Both the position numbers and the translations under genes were made by a program. From the NCBI RefSeq assembly GCF_007992435.1, contig NZ_BKAG01000004.1, positions 124,001-188,000 on the forward strand: a DNA stretch of 64,000 nucleotides. The letters run 5' to 3'. Every line of letters starts with the position of its first letter. Within the stretch, counting starts at the first letter, position 1. Shown here in pieces: positions 24,201 through 30,859 of this stretch. This stretch comes from Prosthecobacter gellanilyticus (GTDB taxonomy: Bacteria > Verrucomicrobiota > Verrucomicrobiia > Verrucomicrobiales > Verrucomicrobiaceae). Under the pieces are notes generated by a model. The model was given only the letters and a program-made list of their open reading frames with translations. It was not told the DNA's origin and did not search any database.

Positions 24201-26753
24201 CTGAACACGGCCACCGGCACCATCAGCGGCATGCCGACGAACACCACGACGGCGAGCTTCACCCTGCGCGCCACGGATGCGAACACCTGTGTCGGCTCAC
24301 GCTCCTTCAGCATGACTCCTGTCTGCCCGGTGATCAGCATCACGCCTGCCGCGCCTGACCAAATGTATCGCAACACGGCTTACACGCAGACCTTTGCGGC
24401 CAGCGGCGGCACTGGGCCTTACACCTGGAGTGTGAGCAGTGGTGCACTGCCTGCCGGACTGACGTTGAATGCGACGACGGCTGTGGTGAGCGGTACGCCG
24501 ACGACTCTTGGCAGCAGCTCCTTCACGCTGCGTGCCCAGGACAGTTATGGATGCGCAGGCACGCTGGCCTACACCGTGCAGGTGCGTGTGCTGACAATCG
24601 GCAACCTGGTCTGGCAGGACAGCGACAATGACGGCGTGGTGGATGCTGGCGAGCCCGGCGTGACCGGAGCCACCGTGCAGCTTTTCCGCCCCGGCGCGGA
24701 TAACACGGTCAACACCGGAGACGATGTGCAGGTCGGCAGCAGTATCACCACTCCTGCCAGCGGTGCTTACAGCTTCACGGACCTGCTGCCCGGCACCTAC
24801 TTCGTCAAGGTCACACCTCCGGCGGGCTTCGAGAACACCAGCGGCACTCCAGACACCGCGGACAACGCGGATGACAATGACAACAATGGCGCGCAACCCG
24901 GCGGATCTGGCACCGCTCTCTTCAGCCCGATTGTGACCCTGGCGCTCGGCACGGAATCCACCACCGATGGTGACACGAACCCTGACACCAACTTCACCGT
25001 CGACTTCGGTCTGCATGCCCTCATGTCTGTGGGCAACCTGGTGTATGTGGATGTGAATGCGGACGGCAATTTCGACCTGAATGAAGGCTGGGAAAATGTG
25101 CTGGTGCAGATCTTCCCGCAGGGAGCCGCAGTGACCTCCACACCTGCAGGGGCGGCGGTCTCGGACCACAATGGTCGCTACCTCATCACCGGCCTGAATC
25201 CAGGCAGCTACTTCCTGCACATTCCAGCGAACCAGTTCGCCACAGGCGAGGCGCTGGCCAGCACGCGGCCCATGGCGAACGTGGTCGCGGGTGACGATGA
25301 CTCGGGCCAGGATCTCCTGGCGGCGGCCACACCGACCACCACCGGAGCCAGCACAGCAGTCTTCATCCTGACTCCAGGAAGCGAGCCTGCAGGCACGGCG
25401 GAGAGCGGCTTTGAAGGATTCGTCGATGACGACACGGACTCCAACAGCGACATGACGTTGGACCTCGGCGTCATCAGCACGAATGGCAGCGGCTTCCCGC
25501 TGGCTCAGCGTGAACGTCAGGGCGGCATGTCTGGCTCTTCGAGTTCCTCCTCCGCACCTGCGACTTATGCAACCTGGACAGCGGCTCACACCGGTGCGGA
25601 TGACCAGGATCTGTATCCAGCCTTGCTGGAGTATGCCCTCGACACGGATCCTGCGGATGGTCGCAGTGGTTCAGGCAGCGTTCGCATCGAGACCACAGCT
25701 GCGGGTCATGCGGATGTGCTCTTCACACGTCCCGCGACTGGTCGCACTGACATTCGTCACGAGCTTGAGCGCAGTCTTGATGGTGTGGAGTGGGGCACTG
25801 TCACCCTCACGCCAGCGATGAGCATCGGTAGTGATGGCAGACAGATCGTTCGTTATGCCGCCGTGGACGAGGGCGTGCTGCAATCCCGCGCCCAGTTCCG
25901 CCTCAAGGTCATGCTGGATGCGAATCTCGATGGCGCTGCTGAAGCCACGGCCGTCAGTCCTGCGGTGATGTACAGTCGCGAAACCTTCCCAGTGGGGCAG
26001 CGGAGCTTCTCCATGCCGCTGGTAAAAGCTGAGCTCTATGCGGGCACGGTCACTGTCAGTGACGCCGGTATTACTTTGCCCAAGGCGGTGACGCTGCCTG
26101 CCAGCACCGAACTGTATGTCGAGGACCTTGCGACCGGTTTGGGCTATGAAGTGGACGAGACCACCAGCACCTCCACGAGTATTGTGACGAAAACGAGTGT
26201 GCCTGCGGGGCTTGTGCGCGCAGCGGTGCGTGCTCATCACACGGTCAGCCAACTCTTCCCGGCGGATGTCTTCACCTCAGGCACTGCGGAAGCGGCGGAT
26301 CGACTGCTGAGCTTCGACTCCACCACGAATGCCTTTGCTCCGAATCACCTCACGAATTCTGGCTGGACTCAAGATACCACTCTTCCGAAAGCCGGTGCGC
26401 TGCTGATGCACGTGCGCAACCATGAGGTCAGCCTGCTTCTCACTGGTCAGGTAGGAGTCAAGGTTCTCGCGAAGCCATCCACAGGCACTGTCTTCATCAG
26501 CAGCACCAGTGCCGGGGTTGAATCTCCGCAGAGTCTCGGCCTAACCACCGATCGGGGTTTCCGCGCCGGCAGCCGTCCGGCGAATGCCACACGCCTGCGG
26601 CTGTGGAAGCCGGATGCCGACATGACCCAAGCCGGTTACGACAGCCTCTACCTGACCCCGACTCAGTGGCAGCGCCAGGATGATGCCACCATGCGCAATC
26701 TGACGTCCGAGAAGCTGCTGGAACCCTTCCGTGCGTTCTTTATAGTGCCGTGA
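9288..26753 (+). CDS. Giant secreted SdrD_B / PA14 / GEVEDY-repeat surface protein
   Basis: One uninterrupted frame of 5,821 residues. Order of parts: signal peptide (1-23); N-terminal beta domains with one He_PIG-type Ig domain (about 243-318); six SdrD_B-like domains (VGNLVWDDLDNDG type) between about 593 and 2353; one GEVEDY unit (2359-2531); three He_PIG-like domains (2532-2794); thirteen tandem GEVEDY units (2798-4925); two more He_PIG domains; two more SdrD_B domains (about 5102-5395); a Ser-rich linker; and a ~400-residue C-terminal region. SdrD_B domains 2 and 5 each carry a PA14-like insertion (GxYxF, GRLRVNNQDV). Asp/Asn-rich loops (DEDGV, DFNNNG, DSGEQ) suggest Ca2+ binding. A role in adhesion or the cell surface is inferred. 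No LPXTG, PEP-CTERM or autotransporter barrel is visible, so anchoring is unknown. Confidence 0.9.
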   Translation: MFRLLRLFSLMVAALAACGEAYAQSTTMLDWQFGASTTFQMTPTTRHNNIVAGDPLFFAGNQMTTVPRYNTSGNSTQFVEYNNWPTTETSGWASATRTSLNPTLSGPTVWSRFSLGPNSQFTLTALAAQFTYQRPSSTSPNSVRACLTWFDGTTYKRRYSPVVTINAAASTTTWSSAVNVTIAGSGSAGDTLPTITAMSGKTYLLELQFFGGSSASNKINVDNVKLLADSAVTGSIGWMTAATLPAAQVSRPYFVRLQAGSGNVASYTYSLVSGSIPTGLSLSSGNILGTPTAAAGTYNFTIRATGSTTADRAFSLTIGATPASPTGSNLAYFTYDSDTTADAVQGPTTMSSTLSEVTWGFDTRNSVLKTSLYAEGTAAASGTPITLDRGASGEMRGFSGWEVGSNYTATRNSLLHITDPASTSTSWRFAVTPSANTASIPPTSYVTTGDPNVLQFSTTFRATAAGNLRAFKADMLRWMKDDMVNDGALGPRYARLYAYYTNNSGVVQRWTGSTVEITSIYYQAMQAANQPQFRTLWWDLSTLDTAINATTAKYGSREVSFEIYFYYDHGYDGYQSPVVLLDDVGLTGDMAAPTLSIGNLVWDDLDNDGVKDAGEGGLAGAQVELYSPGADNAIGGSGGNADTKIGSTLTTTATGAYSFTALDPGNYYVKVTPPATHFLTGGVPDSADDRSDNDNNGAQPGGRGTPLYSPIINLAVDAEPTNDGDTDNDTDFSVDFGVFRGLSVGNLVYIDSDKSSNFGAADTGVSGVTVQLFNSTNTLIANTTTTSSSSLTGFEVRQVKSSSQIRTYAQALAVFDGTAQTDFWIGSASKINYMNPGGTDGRFTTGNAAFPDGVDVNYAVRAIGTVTIPTTGAYSFGMTLDGGGRLRVNNQDVIVDESALHSSADRFGTITLNAGTYPIEMVYWGVSGGAVELYARSGTFSVWSTNFKQVGDTVNGGLAMSYTDNASGGRYLFDGISPGSYYVKIPASEFRSGRPLYGYKSILNGSPAYSAVDDDGVVGGADNGIDVPTPEATGVRTSTLQLAVGGEPVNSGGETGISGTSDDATDSDVDLTVDLGFLTEQESCYYVRIIDTDRDGIPLIQKLNGTTQSTNLVFGGSIAHIDRAQFAYDTRTQRLDMQYIFNQWSGKKVRGFYILLTDGPVPDADNRAAIMYVDVYDRMSPKVTVMKYQGPDGGQTSYFTPGQLLESSITHPDFCTITVNEAGAALTVSVSASMSSVNNGNLWTSYGIDPATWEGVSMGATTGIWGHFYDLASAPTYNTEGKLTSWPRNTPDSSWWNYMATYTSDAVATETPCSSSMTIGNMVFSDTNNDGNFDSGEGVDNVLLYLFAEGKNPLTDTPASAVLSTGGGQYAFTGLSAGRYFVHVPPSEFQTGGPLAGKVSIAGAGGDAVADDQVDENGVDAAFPAVSGISTGVITLTENGEPVDAGVELGANKTTDNAVDNNGDLTVDLSFRRATSITLSGLAWNDANNNGLFSTGNLLGIGDEDPISAIVVDLYTPGADGAIGGTGMNADTFVATTATNASGVYSFNITSPGKYYVRVTPSAAFPTTCTSVVTADNGVANDNNGSQPGGEYTSIYSPVITLMANAEPGSSGSTNVENTIDFGLRPAQKLTVGNLVFLDNNNNGRYDSGDAGAGGVRVQLFNNSNVLVQETTTTAQGQVAGWRLQQAKASVAVQTLTTAESVLAGTNRTSLWTGTTDFINYVTSTANNGVQDYGHEGNGKLLPNGSMENVVLQASGTLNIVSGDTYTFIINANDGARLKIDGSLLIKDDGVHASRDAAGSLVLAPGLHTIEFLGFENTGGGGFEVWAKRGALTAWDEGFRLVGDTADGGLQVTYSDTTPDIGRYRFNHVSPGSYYVKIPASEFSMGGVLEGRLSFVQTTTPTDDQKDDNSTTGSADSGVDSTTPFTNGIASHVFALSAGGEPTSTAEGGFYGTEDDAADSNGDMTIDFAFDGSKQVVAGAFHFNMKDLDQNANFSAVEEISPDQNWDYGYNNGNSGALFSITDWDMIFDSDKERLTMDVTFDQKNSKKVDSFWICVSPGGAPHSDNTAIIYVNGITRSSPKLTVYKHTASLEERSWQTTANCLISNAGTGINASDVMNLGVTETGTAVRFRFQLNTARLNNASNWAVVTNKPAWTGAKFYGRAGVCFHPMDNGTWTYDAAGRITALDAGWPNQGWLETDESGAYAIRTEVSPVLTVGDLIWDDANNNGTRDAGEAGIDGVAVELWFPGLNGTRENGAGDDSKVADAVSYNGGFYQFTDVPPGVYYVRIPTPPPAFPLASGVVTAADNSVNNDNNGSQTAGQGSQVVSPLITLTLGAEPSGTGSNEDTIDFGFRVIPTQDFGDWNGAGALTLTTSSTADINLRLGATVDAETNVTPNAAATVDDTTATGSSDDEDGVTMPASIQQATSATIPVAVYNNTGASAYLHAWIDFNNDGAFNNTLVTSGGERLEAARTIATGTSQTTQNITFTVPATASLGTERGVRFRLTNLMSTTATGVSGLGEVEDYVVTIACPTITVSPSSLAAAVVGTAYSQTMISTGGYGAITYSVSSGALPAWATLNGGTGVISGMPSSTASASFTIRATDANGCSGSRSYLLTPACPVIAITPATLPNATLGSAYSQTLTASGGTAAYSWTVSSGTLPAGLSLSSAGVLSGTPTATNGAGVSITFRAQDNYGCAGTLAMTVRVCPVITLNPGSLSGGMVGVAYSQTLTASGGLASYAYAVASGSLPAGLSLNASTGALTGTPTTPETQAFTMRATDANGCIGTTAYSVTILPNTDYGDFNGFGTASSIFNSTLKLGALAPDTELSTNTNATANGDDTTGTDDEDGVTHGTLRAGQSGTITVNVTNTSGAVAYLNVWADWDRDNNADSGEQIATNVSIANNTNGANQVLTVTPPVITAAGTLPLRARITSVTGAGLAGALGNGEVEDHLITITAPNIDFGDQSTFPQATSIANSNLKLGALAADAEAAMTANATANADDTNGTDDEDGVTQSTLRAGQGGTITVNLTNSSASAAYLNVWTDWNNNGVIDSGEQIATNTSIAAATSNSNQVLNVTPPVVTVTGTIPLRARLTNSTSPGFSNVFPGTTQGEVEDHSLTITAPDRDFGDWNGSGAATTTAFNTQDSNLRIGATFDAEATVTPDATATADDLAGSDEDGAAVPASMMQTVSTTIPVAVLNNTGSNAFLHAWIDFNNDGTFDNALLTSGGERLEPVRTITSGASSTMQNITFTVPVAASAGTARGVRVRLTNSSTTTPTTAGGIGEIEDYVTSIITAMDYGDYDGLASASSSMVSTLRIGALTDAETSNPANSTAGGDDSTGVDDEDGASVPASITAGSVGNSFNVTVTNTSGAPAFLSAWIDFNRNGVITDSGEQIASSVSIANGVTNSAQNVTFSVPPGASLGTAGVRVRLTSSSGAAPSGAVGNGEVEDYTTTIIAPVTDFGDDNDFADAFSTADTNLRLGATVDVEGASTRNSLASGDDTTGSDDEDAVTFPSLTAGQPVVLPVSVFNSTGSAGFLNAWIDFNNNGVLTDSGEQIAINQVVPTGTNGNVNVSFTVPTNAVTAAASIGTRFRVTSTSGAAATGGFGTGEVEDHQVVILAPLTDFGDHSGYVDVSNTASSNLRLGASVDTEYASTRNATATGDNITGNDDEDGVTIPAMIAGAPVSIGVSVTNTSGGQGYLNVWVDFNNNGLFTDSGEQVMSNGGVNNGVNGNTVSVSFTVPPAATTGVSTGVRARLTSDISPGVGGSGGVGEVEDYAVTIAAPTTDLGDFNLFADASSTVTSQVRLGALTDVEYAATKNAAATGDDTVGSDDEDGVTLPAMMAGAPATIPVIVTNTSGADVFLSAWIDFNNNGSLADIGEQIVSDAVVSPGTSSATQNLNVTIPATALTGVNVGVRVRLTSTSGAAPTGAAGNGEVEDYIVNIQAPTTDFGDFSGFADASQGANPALRMGDLLDTEFSSTRNATGSGDDTTGSDDEDGVVMPSMIAGQSVVIPVTITNGTGANGFLNAWIDWNNNGLITDGGEQVATNILIATGATNAVTNLNVTVPPGATTGVVLGARFRLSAPSGLGPTGSNALAGEIEDYAVTIAAPTTDFGDFSVFGSASSTRDSTLKIGALTDAEYLQTANTLATGDDTTGSDDEDGVAIPAMTAGAPVTLPVTVTNTSGSAAFLNAWIDYNNNGVLTDSGEQVASNVSIANGSSGATQNLSFTVPANAVTGINLGVRVRLTSTSGPGSTGLSGNGEVEDYIVNLAAPTTDFGDFTLFGSASNAVSTSLRLGALVDAEFSATTNAAATGDDITGSDDEDGVTVPAMIAGQTLPLPMTVTNLTGSGAFLNVWIDFNNNGILTDSGELVVSNLAVANGSSNAAISPSISVPANAVTGTNLGLRARLVTVSGAVATGILGTPGEIEDYVVTVAAPTTDFGDFQGVASASSTVDSNLKIGTLTDTEYAPTLNAAALGDDATGSDDEDGVTVPAMTAGAPATLPVVVTNTSGSAAYLNVWIDFNNNGSFADSGENVIASLSIASGTNAATQNLDFTVPPTAVTSVNLGLRVRLTSTNNPGATGLSGNGEVEDYITNIATPPLDYGDTNVLANASSTASNALRLGATVDTEYNSTMNSTATGDDITATDDEDGVNIPVMTAGAPGTITVTATNTSGAVAYLNTWIDFNGNGSVSDPGEQIATNVNVADSTNAGSFPINFTVPAAAVTGTTIVVRVRLTSTLSPGITGLSGIGEVEDYVTTLAVPVTDFGDWIGLADASSLQSSNLRMGPLADTEYVSTRNAAASGDDATASDDEDGVTLAAGYNLGAASSLTVTVTNQSGANAYLNGWVDFNNDNDVLDAGEQIAADVLIATGTNGSARTVNFTVPAAAIPGLRGARFRLTSTSTPGISGASGMGEVEDHLITIYCPTIAVTPSSLPTATVGTAYSQTMSASGGTGPYTWSVSSGALPAWATLNTATGTISGMPTNTTTASFTLRATDANTCVGSRSFSMTPVCPVISITPAAPDQMYRNTAYTQTFAASGGTGPYTWSVSSGALPAGLTLNATTAVVSGTPTTLGSSSFTLRAQDSYGCAGTLAYTVQVRVLTIGNLVWQDSDNDGVVDAGEPGVTGATVQLFRPGADNTVNTGDDVQVGSSITTPASGAYSFTDLLPGTYFVKVTPPAGFENTSGTPDTADNADDNDNNGAQPGGSGTALFSPIVTLALGTESTTDGDTNPDTNFTVDFGLHALMSVGNLVYVDVNADGNFDLNEGWENVLVQIFPQGAAVTSTPAGAAVSDHNGRYLITGLNPGSYFLHIPANQFATGEALASTRPMANVVAGDDDSGQDLLAAATPTTTGASTAVFILTPGSEPAGTAESGFEGFVDDDTDSNSDMTLDLGVISTNGSGFPLAQRERQGGMSGSSSSSSAPATYATWTAAHTGADDQDLYPALLEYALDTDPADGRSGSGSVRIETTAAGHADVLFTRPATGRTDIRHELERSLDGVEWGTVTLTPAMSIGSDGRQIVRYAAVDEGVLQSRAQFRLKVMLDANLDGAAEATAVSPAVMYSRETFPVGQRSFSMPLVKAELYAGTVTVSDAGITLPKAVTLPASTELYVEDLATGLGYEVDETTSTSTSIVTKTSVPAGLVRAAVRAHHTVSQLFPADVFTSGTAEAADRLLSFDSTTNAFAPNHLTNSGWTQDTTLPKAGALLMHVRNHEVSLLLTGQVGVKVLAKPSTGTVFISSTSAGVESPQSLGLTTDRGFRAGSRPANATRLRLWKPDADMTQAGYDSLYLTPTQWQRQDDATMRNLTSEKLLEPFRAFFIVP
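11510..13235 (+). repeat. First copy of a ~1.7-kb duplicated block in the giant gene
   Basis: This block encodes an SdrD_B domain interrupted by a PA14-like domain (about 11670-12130), then a ~235-residue module (WSGKKVRGFYILLTDG, AAIMYVDVYDR, SPKVTVMKY) ending in a WGHFY segment. The same order and similar motifs recur at 14175-15920. It looks like an internal duplication that has diverged. I do not recognise the ~235-residue module. Confidence 0.65.
14175..15920 (+). repeat. Second copy of the duplicated block in the giant gene
   Basis: It has the same architecture as 11510-13235: an SdrD_B domain with a PA14-like insert (about 14320-14830; DGARLKIDG), then the unknown module with matching landmarks (NSKKVDSFWICVSPG, TAIIYVNGITR, SPKLTVYKH). 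The two copies are separated by two further SdrD_B domains. Divergence at the protein level indicates an old duplication. Confidence 0.65.
17679..24060 (+). repeat. Thirteen tandem GEVEDY units (~489 bp each)
   Basis: Units begin with D(F/Y)GD at 17679, 18165, 18660, 19173, 19665, 20154, 20643, 21132, 21624, 22113, 22605, 23094 and 23583. Spacing is 486-513 bp and mostly exactly 489 or 492, always a multiple of three. Each unit holds a LRLGA strand, an acidic DEDGV(T) loop, WIDFNNNG-like strands with a DSGEQ loop, and a terminal GEVEDY or GEVEDH. Nucleotide identity between middle units is high over stretches such as the region encoding SDDEDG, so copy number may change by recombination and short-read assembly here may be unreliable. 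A fourteenth unit stands apart at 16362-16880. Confidence 0.9.
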
Positions 26754-26885
26754 TGTGGCTGAAACACGAAGGGGCATCTGTCGCATGGTTTTGCCTGGCA
26801 TCGTTTTGAGACAGCGTGACTCTCCCGAATCAAAGCAAGACCTGAGCTGCATCGTGAGTCATCAGGTGGGCCGGCAGACAGATTC

Positions 26886-29800
26886 TCACTCGTTGTTATT
26901 CCCTCCAGGAGCCTCGCGCAAAAGCCGGCTTAACTGTTCCAGGTCGACGGGCCTGACCAGATAGTCGTCGAAGCCTGCTTCTTTGGCCTGTCTTCGATCT
27001 TCAGGGCTGCCGTAGCCGCTCATCGCCAGGAGCAGAACCCCCTCCAGAGCAGGCATGGCGCGAAGCCGACGGGCAACCTCAAAGCCATCCATGCCCGGGA
27101 GGCCGATGTCCAGCAAGACGACCTTTGGGGTGAACGCGATGGCTGCGGTGAGCGCATCTGGCCCAGTAAAGGCGGTGCAGGTATCATGCCCTCGGCGACG
27201 CTGCAATGTGGAGAGGCTTTGTGCAGAGTCGGTGTTGTCATCCACGATCAAGATTCGGCGGGGCGGCTCACGAGGAGCGCGAACCTTCAAGGCAGGTGGT
27301 GGCGGTGGTGCCTCACGCAGGATAGGCAGATGCACGATGAACTCCGAGCCGTAACCCAACCCCTGACTATGCGCTTCCACGTTTCCATCGTGCAGCGCTA
27401 TCAGCCGCTTCACCAGTGTCAGGCCAATGCCGAGCCCTCCGTGAGTCCGGTCCAGAGTGCGGCTGGACTGCACGAAGAGATCAAAGATCCGCGGCAGCAA
27501 GTCGGGGGCGATGCCGATGCCATCATCGCGCACGGTAATGACCACCTCCGGCGGATCCACACCCTCGGCACGTTCCGCGCTCAGGGTGATATTGCTGCCA
27601 TCTCCGCTATATTTGCAGGCATTGCCCAGCAGATTGGAGAAGACCTGCTCCAGCCGGGTGGCATCGGCATCCAGGTAGACTGGCACCTTCGGCATCAAGA
27701 CGCTCAGATTTTGTGAATGCCGGGCGCAGGCAGAGCGCACAATGCTGGTTGCACCTGTGAGAATGCTTTCCAGGGACACGGGCTGCCTCCGCAGTTCAAT
27801 CTTGCCCTCCGTGATCCGAGAGACATCCAGCAGATCCTCGATCATGCGGCTCATGTTGTCGATCTGCCGGCCGATCATCCGCTGGGCGTTGTCATGCTCT
27901 TTGGAACTTAGATCCGCTAATTGCAGGATTTCAAAGGCATTCCGCAAGGGAGCGAGGGGGTTGCGCAGCTCATGCGCCAGCATGGCCAGGAACTCGTCCT
28001 TGCTGCGGTCAGCCTTGTCCAGGTCGTCCATCCGCGCCGCTAGCGCGTCTTCGACCTCTCTGCGTTCAGTGACGTCCTCCACGGACAAAAGGATGAGTGG
28101 CTCATGCCCACGGGCCTGCACAAGCCGACAACTGCTCACCAACATGTGTCGCAGTCCGATGACGTCAAAGGTATGGCTCACCGCGAAGTCTTTGAGCAAA
28201 GTCTGCCCGGGCAGGATGGACTCCAGCAGGCGGCGTAGTTCCAGGATATTCCATTGGCCGTTGCCCAGATCGTAAAGGCATCTGCCAATCGTCAGTTCAG
28301 GCGTCACCTGAAACAGCTCATAGAAGGCCCGGCTGGCGGATTTGACACGCAGTTCTCCGTTGAGCACCAGCAGAGGCACACGCACGCTTGCCACGATGCT
28401 TTCGGCATAGTCACGGGCAACCTGCATCTCCTGGGTGCGCGCTGTCAGTTCTTCATTGATGGTGGACAGTTCCTCGTTGCTGGACTGGATCTCCTCCTTG
28501 GTGGTCTCCAGCTCCTCGTTGATGCTCTGCATCTCCTCGTTGGTGGACTGCGCCTCCTCATTGGTGGACTGCGCCTCCTCATTGGCCGATTGCAGCTCTT
28601 CATTCGCCGCCTCCTGCTGCTCAATCACCGACTGCAGATATTCACGAGTGGAGGCGAGTTCGTGGGTCAGGCGGATGATCTCCTCCGCCTCGCTGCCCGT
28701 GGGTGGCGGTGGTGGCGGCGGCTCATGGCGCAGAGGCCGTGCGCCGTCGTCAAACATCACCACAAAGGCGGCCTGGTCTGCGGTGCCCGCTTGCAACGGC
28801 ATCACCTCCACCGCAATCTCCCGATACCCTTCACTGCCGCGCACCCGAAGTCCGGTCTCACGCACTGTCCCCTTCTCGAGGATGGCACGCTGGATGGCGG
28901 CGCGAACGCCGACCTGCAAACCTTCGCGTAACATCTTCAACAAGCTCTGGGTGGGGGTTCCTGCCGCAGGCGACAGATAGTCCCCGGTGTCACCGCAGAA
29001 CTGGATGATCTCCATACCCTCGGTGATCACGACCGCTGGCGGCGCATACTTGGCCAGCAGCAGGCGCTCCACCCTGCGCTGCAGCGTCACCTGTTCTGGT
29101 TCCCGGGGTGGCATTGTGGGAGGGGCATGGGCCTTGTTCGGCAGTCGATCCGGCACCTGAGTGGAAAACCGGGCCGCAGGAGGCCCCGGCAGCCGCACAA
29201 AGATCTTTTGACGCACATCCTCCAGTTCAAAGAGCGTCCGATAGCTGCCCACCGTTTCAGAACTGCCCAGCCACAGGCCGCCCTCAGGGTTCAGCGCGTA
29301 GTGCAGCATTGGCATGATGCGCTGCTGAAGCACTGGCTCCAGGTAGATGAGCATGTTCCGGCATGAGACGAGGTCCAAACGTGAAAAGGGCGGGTCGGTC
29401 AGCGCATTGTGCCGGGAGAAAATGCAGCGCTCGCGAATGATCCGCGAGATCCGGTAGCCCCGCTCCTCCTCCACAAAGAAACGTGCCAGCCGCGCCGGGG
29501 AGACATCCGCCGCAATGCTGCGTGGATAGAATCCCGTCCGCGCCTTGTCGATGCTCTTTGCATTCGTGTCAGTGGCGAAAATCTGCAACGGCACATGGCT
29601 GCGTGCCGCCTCAGCACACTCAGTAAAGGCGATCGCCAATGAATAGGCTTCCTCGCCGGTTGAACAGCCCAGCACCCAGATGCGCACCGGATCATCTGAC
29701 TTTCGGTTCTTCAGCAGTCTGGTAAAGACCGTTCGTGCGAGTACTTCAAAGGCGTCAGGATTGCGGAAAAAGCTGGTCACACCGATCAGCAAGTCCTGGT

Positions 29801-30641
29801 AGAGCGCCTGTACCTCCGCCGGCTGCCGTCTGAGATAGTCCACATATTCCCGTATGGTCTCCAGCTTGTGCATCATCATCCGGCGGGAGATGCGCCGCTG
29901 CATGGTGTTCGCCTTGTAATGGGTGAAGTCCATGCCTGTGGCGCGCTGCACGATCTGCACGATGCGTGCGCGCTCAGATCCTGTGGGGGCATCGTCCCGG
30001 TCGGCAGGGGCCACATAAGGATGGCGCGCTATGCGTGCGATCTCAGCGGCGATGTCCTCCGGTGACAGCACAAAGTCCACACAGCCTGAGGCGACTGCGC
30101 TTTGCGGCATGCTGCCATGCAAGGCACTCTCATCCTGGGCAAACGTCATGCCCCCAGCGGCCTTGATTTCCTCAATGCCCTGTGTGCCGTCATTGGCACC
30201 GCCCGACAGGACAACACCGATCGCCTTGTGCTGGCGATCCTCAGCCAGCGACTGGAAAAACTGGTCAATGCCCCGGCGCAGCCCTGCCCGTTCCTGCGGC
30301 AGCAGGGCCAGGCTTCCCTTCGCAATAGTCATGTCACGACCCGGGGGAATGATATAAACATGGTTAGGCTCGACCCTGGGCTCATCACTCACCTCGCAGA
30401 CTGGCATCGTCGTCTCACGAGCCAGAATCTCGGTCAGGCTGCTCACATGGGCCGGCGAAAGATGCTGCACGACCACAAACCCCATTCCCGTGTTCGCAGG
30501 CAACCCATGCAGCAGCTTGCGTAATGCATCCAGTCCGCCTGCCGAGGCACCGATACCCACGATAGGAAAAACCTCGGATGAATCCGTTGCAGGCACTCCC
30601 TCGGCCGGGGATGTATCGAGTTCATTCACGATGATTCGCAC
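26886..30641 (-). CDS. CheB-CheR-PAS-histidine kinase-receiver fusion protein
   Basis: A 1,251-residue cytoplasmic signalling protein. Domains in order: CheB methylesterase (about 25-210; Ser in GIGASAGG, His in VVQHLSPAH, Asp in GGANDGTQG); CheR methyltransferase (about 215-490; TSFFRNP, SAM loop LGCSTGEEAYS); a Glu/Asn-rich coiled coil (about 660-755) with repeated QSTNEE-type heptads; a PAS-like region (about 765-870); HisKA (phosphoacceptor His in LAHELRNPLAP); HATPase_c (NLLGNACKYS, GGLGIGLTLVKRL); and a C-terminal receiver with Asp in LLDIGLPGMDG. All catalytic residues look intact. No chemoreceptor or che genes are nearby, so the substrate of the CheB/CheR halves is unclear. It is divergent from the desaturase gene. 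Confidence 0.93.
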   Translation of the reverse strand: MRIIVNELDTSPAEGVPATDSSEVFPIVGIGASAGGLDALRKLLHGLPANTGMGFVVVQHLSPAHVSSLTEILARETTMPVCEVSDEPRVEPNHVYIIPPGRDMTIAKGSLALLPQERAGLRRGIDQFFQSLAEDRQHKAIGVVLSGGANDGTQGIEEIKAAGGMTFAQDESALHGSMPQSAVASGCVDFVLSPEDIAAEIARIARHPYVAPADRDDAPTGSERARIVQIVQRATGMDFTHYKANTMQRRISRRMMMHKLETIREYVDYLRRQPAEVQALYQDLLIGVTSFFRNPDAFEVLARTVFTRLLKNRKSDDPVRIWVLGCSTGEEAYSLAIAFTECAEAARSHVPLQIFATDTNAKSIDKARTGFYPRSIAADVSPARLARFFVEEERGYRISRIIRERCIFSRHNALTDPPFSRLDLVSCRNMLIYLEPVLQQRIMPMLHYALNPEGGLWLGSSETVGSYRTLFELEDVRQKIFVRLPGPPAARFSTQVPDRLPNKAHAPPTMPPREPEQVTLQRRVERLLLAKYAPPAVVITEGMEIIQFCGDTGDYLSPAAGTPTQSLLKMLREGLQVGVRAAIQRAILEKGTVRETGLRVRGSEGYREIAVEVMPLQAGTADQAAFVVMFDDGARPLRHEPPPPPPPTGSEAEEIIRLTHELASTREYLQSVIEQQEAANEELQSANEEAQSTNEEAQSTNEEMQSINEELETTKEEIQSSNEELSTINEELTARTQEMQVARDYAESIVASVRVPLLVLNGELRVKSASRAFYELFQVTPELTIGRCLYDLGNGQWNILELRRLLESILPGQTLLKDFAVSHTFDVIGLRHMLVSSCRLVQARGHEPLILLSVEDVTERREVEDALAARMDDLDKADRSKDEFLAMLAHELRNPLAPLRNAFEILQLADLSSKEHDNAQRMIGRQIDNMSRMIEDLLDVSRITEGKIELRRQPVSLESILTGATSIVRSACARHSQNLSVLMPKVPVYLDADATRLEQVFSNLLGNACKYSGDGSNITLSAERAEGVDPPEVVITVRDDGIGIAPDLLPRIFDLFVQSSRTLDRTHGGLGIGLTLVKRLIALHDGNVEAHSQGLGYGSEFIVHLPILREAPPPPPALKVRAPREPPRRILIVDDNTDSAQSLSTLQRRRGHDTCTAFTGPDALTAAIAFTPKVVLLDIGLPGMDGFEVARRLRAMPALEGVLLLAMSGYGSPEDRRQAKEAGFDDYLVRPVDLEQLSRLLREAPGGNNNE

Positions 30642-30859
30642 AATGATTAGAGTGCTGCGACTCCCGTGACAACCCGCCTATCGGTGCCGGACAAGTGAAA
30701 GCAACATCCAAAAGAGAATTCGCCCCCTTCTGCGTGCCTCCTGAGGCTGCCGTAGGGTCAAAACCTGATCTCATCAGATTGCTCTGCGTGCCGAGTATTT
30801 CAAAGTCGCAATGCGCCATCCGTAAAGCCGCCCCTATCCGATTCATTCAAGCAGAATCT

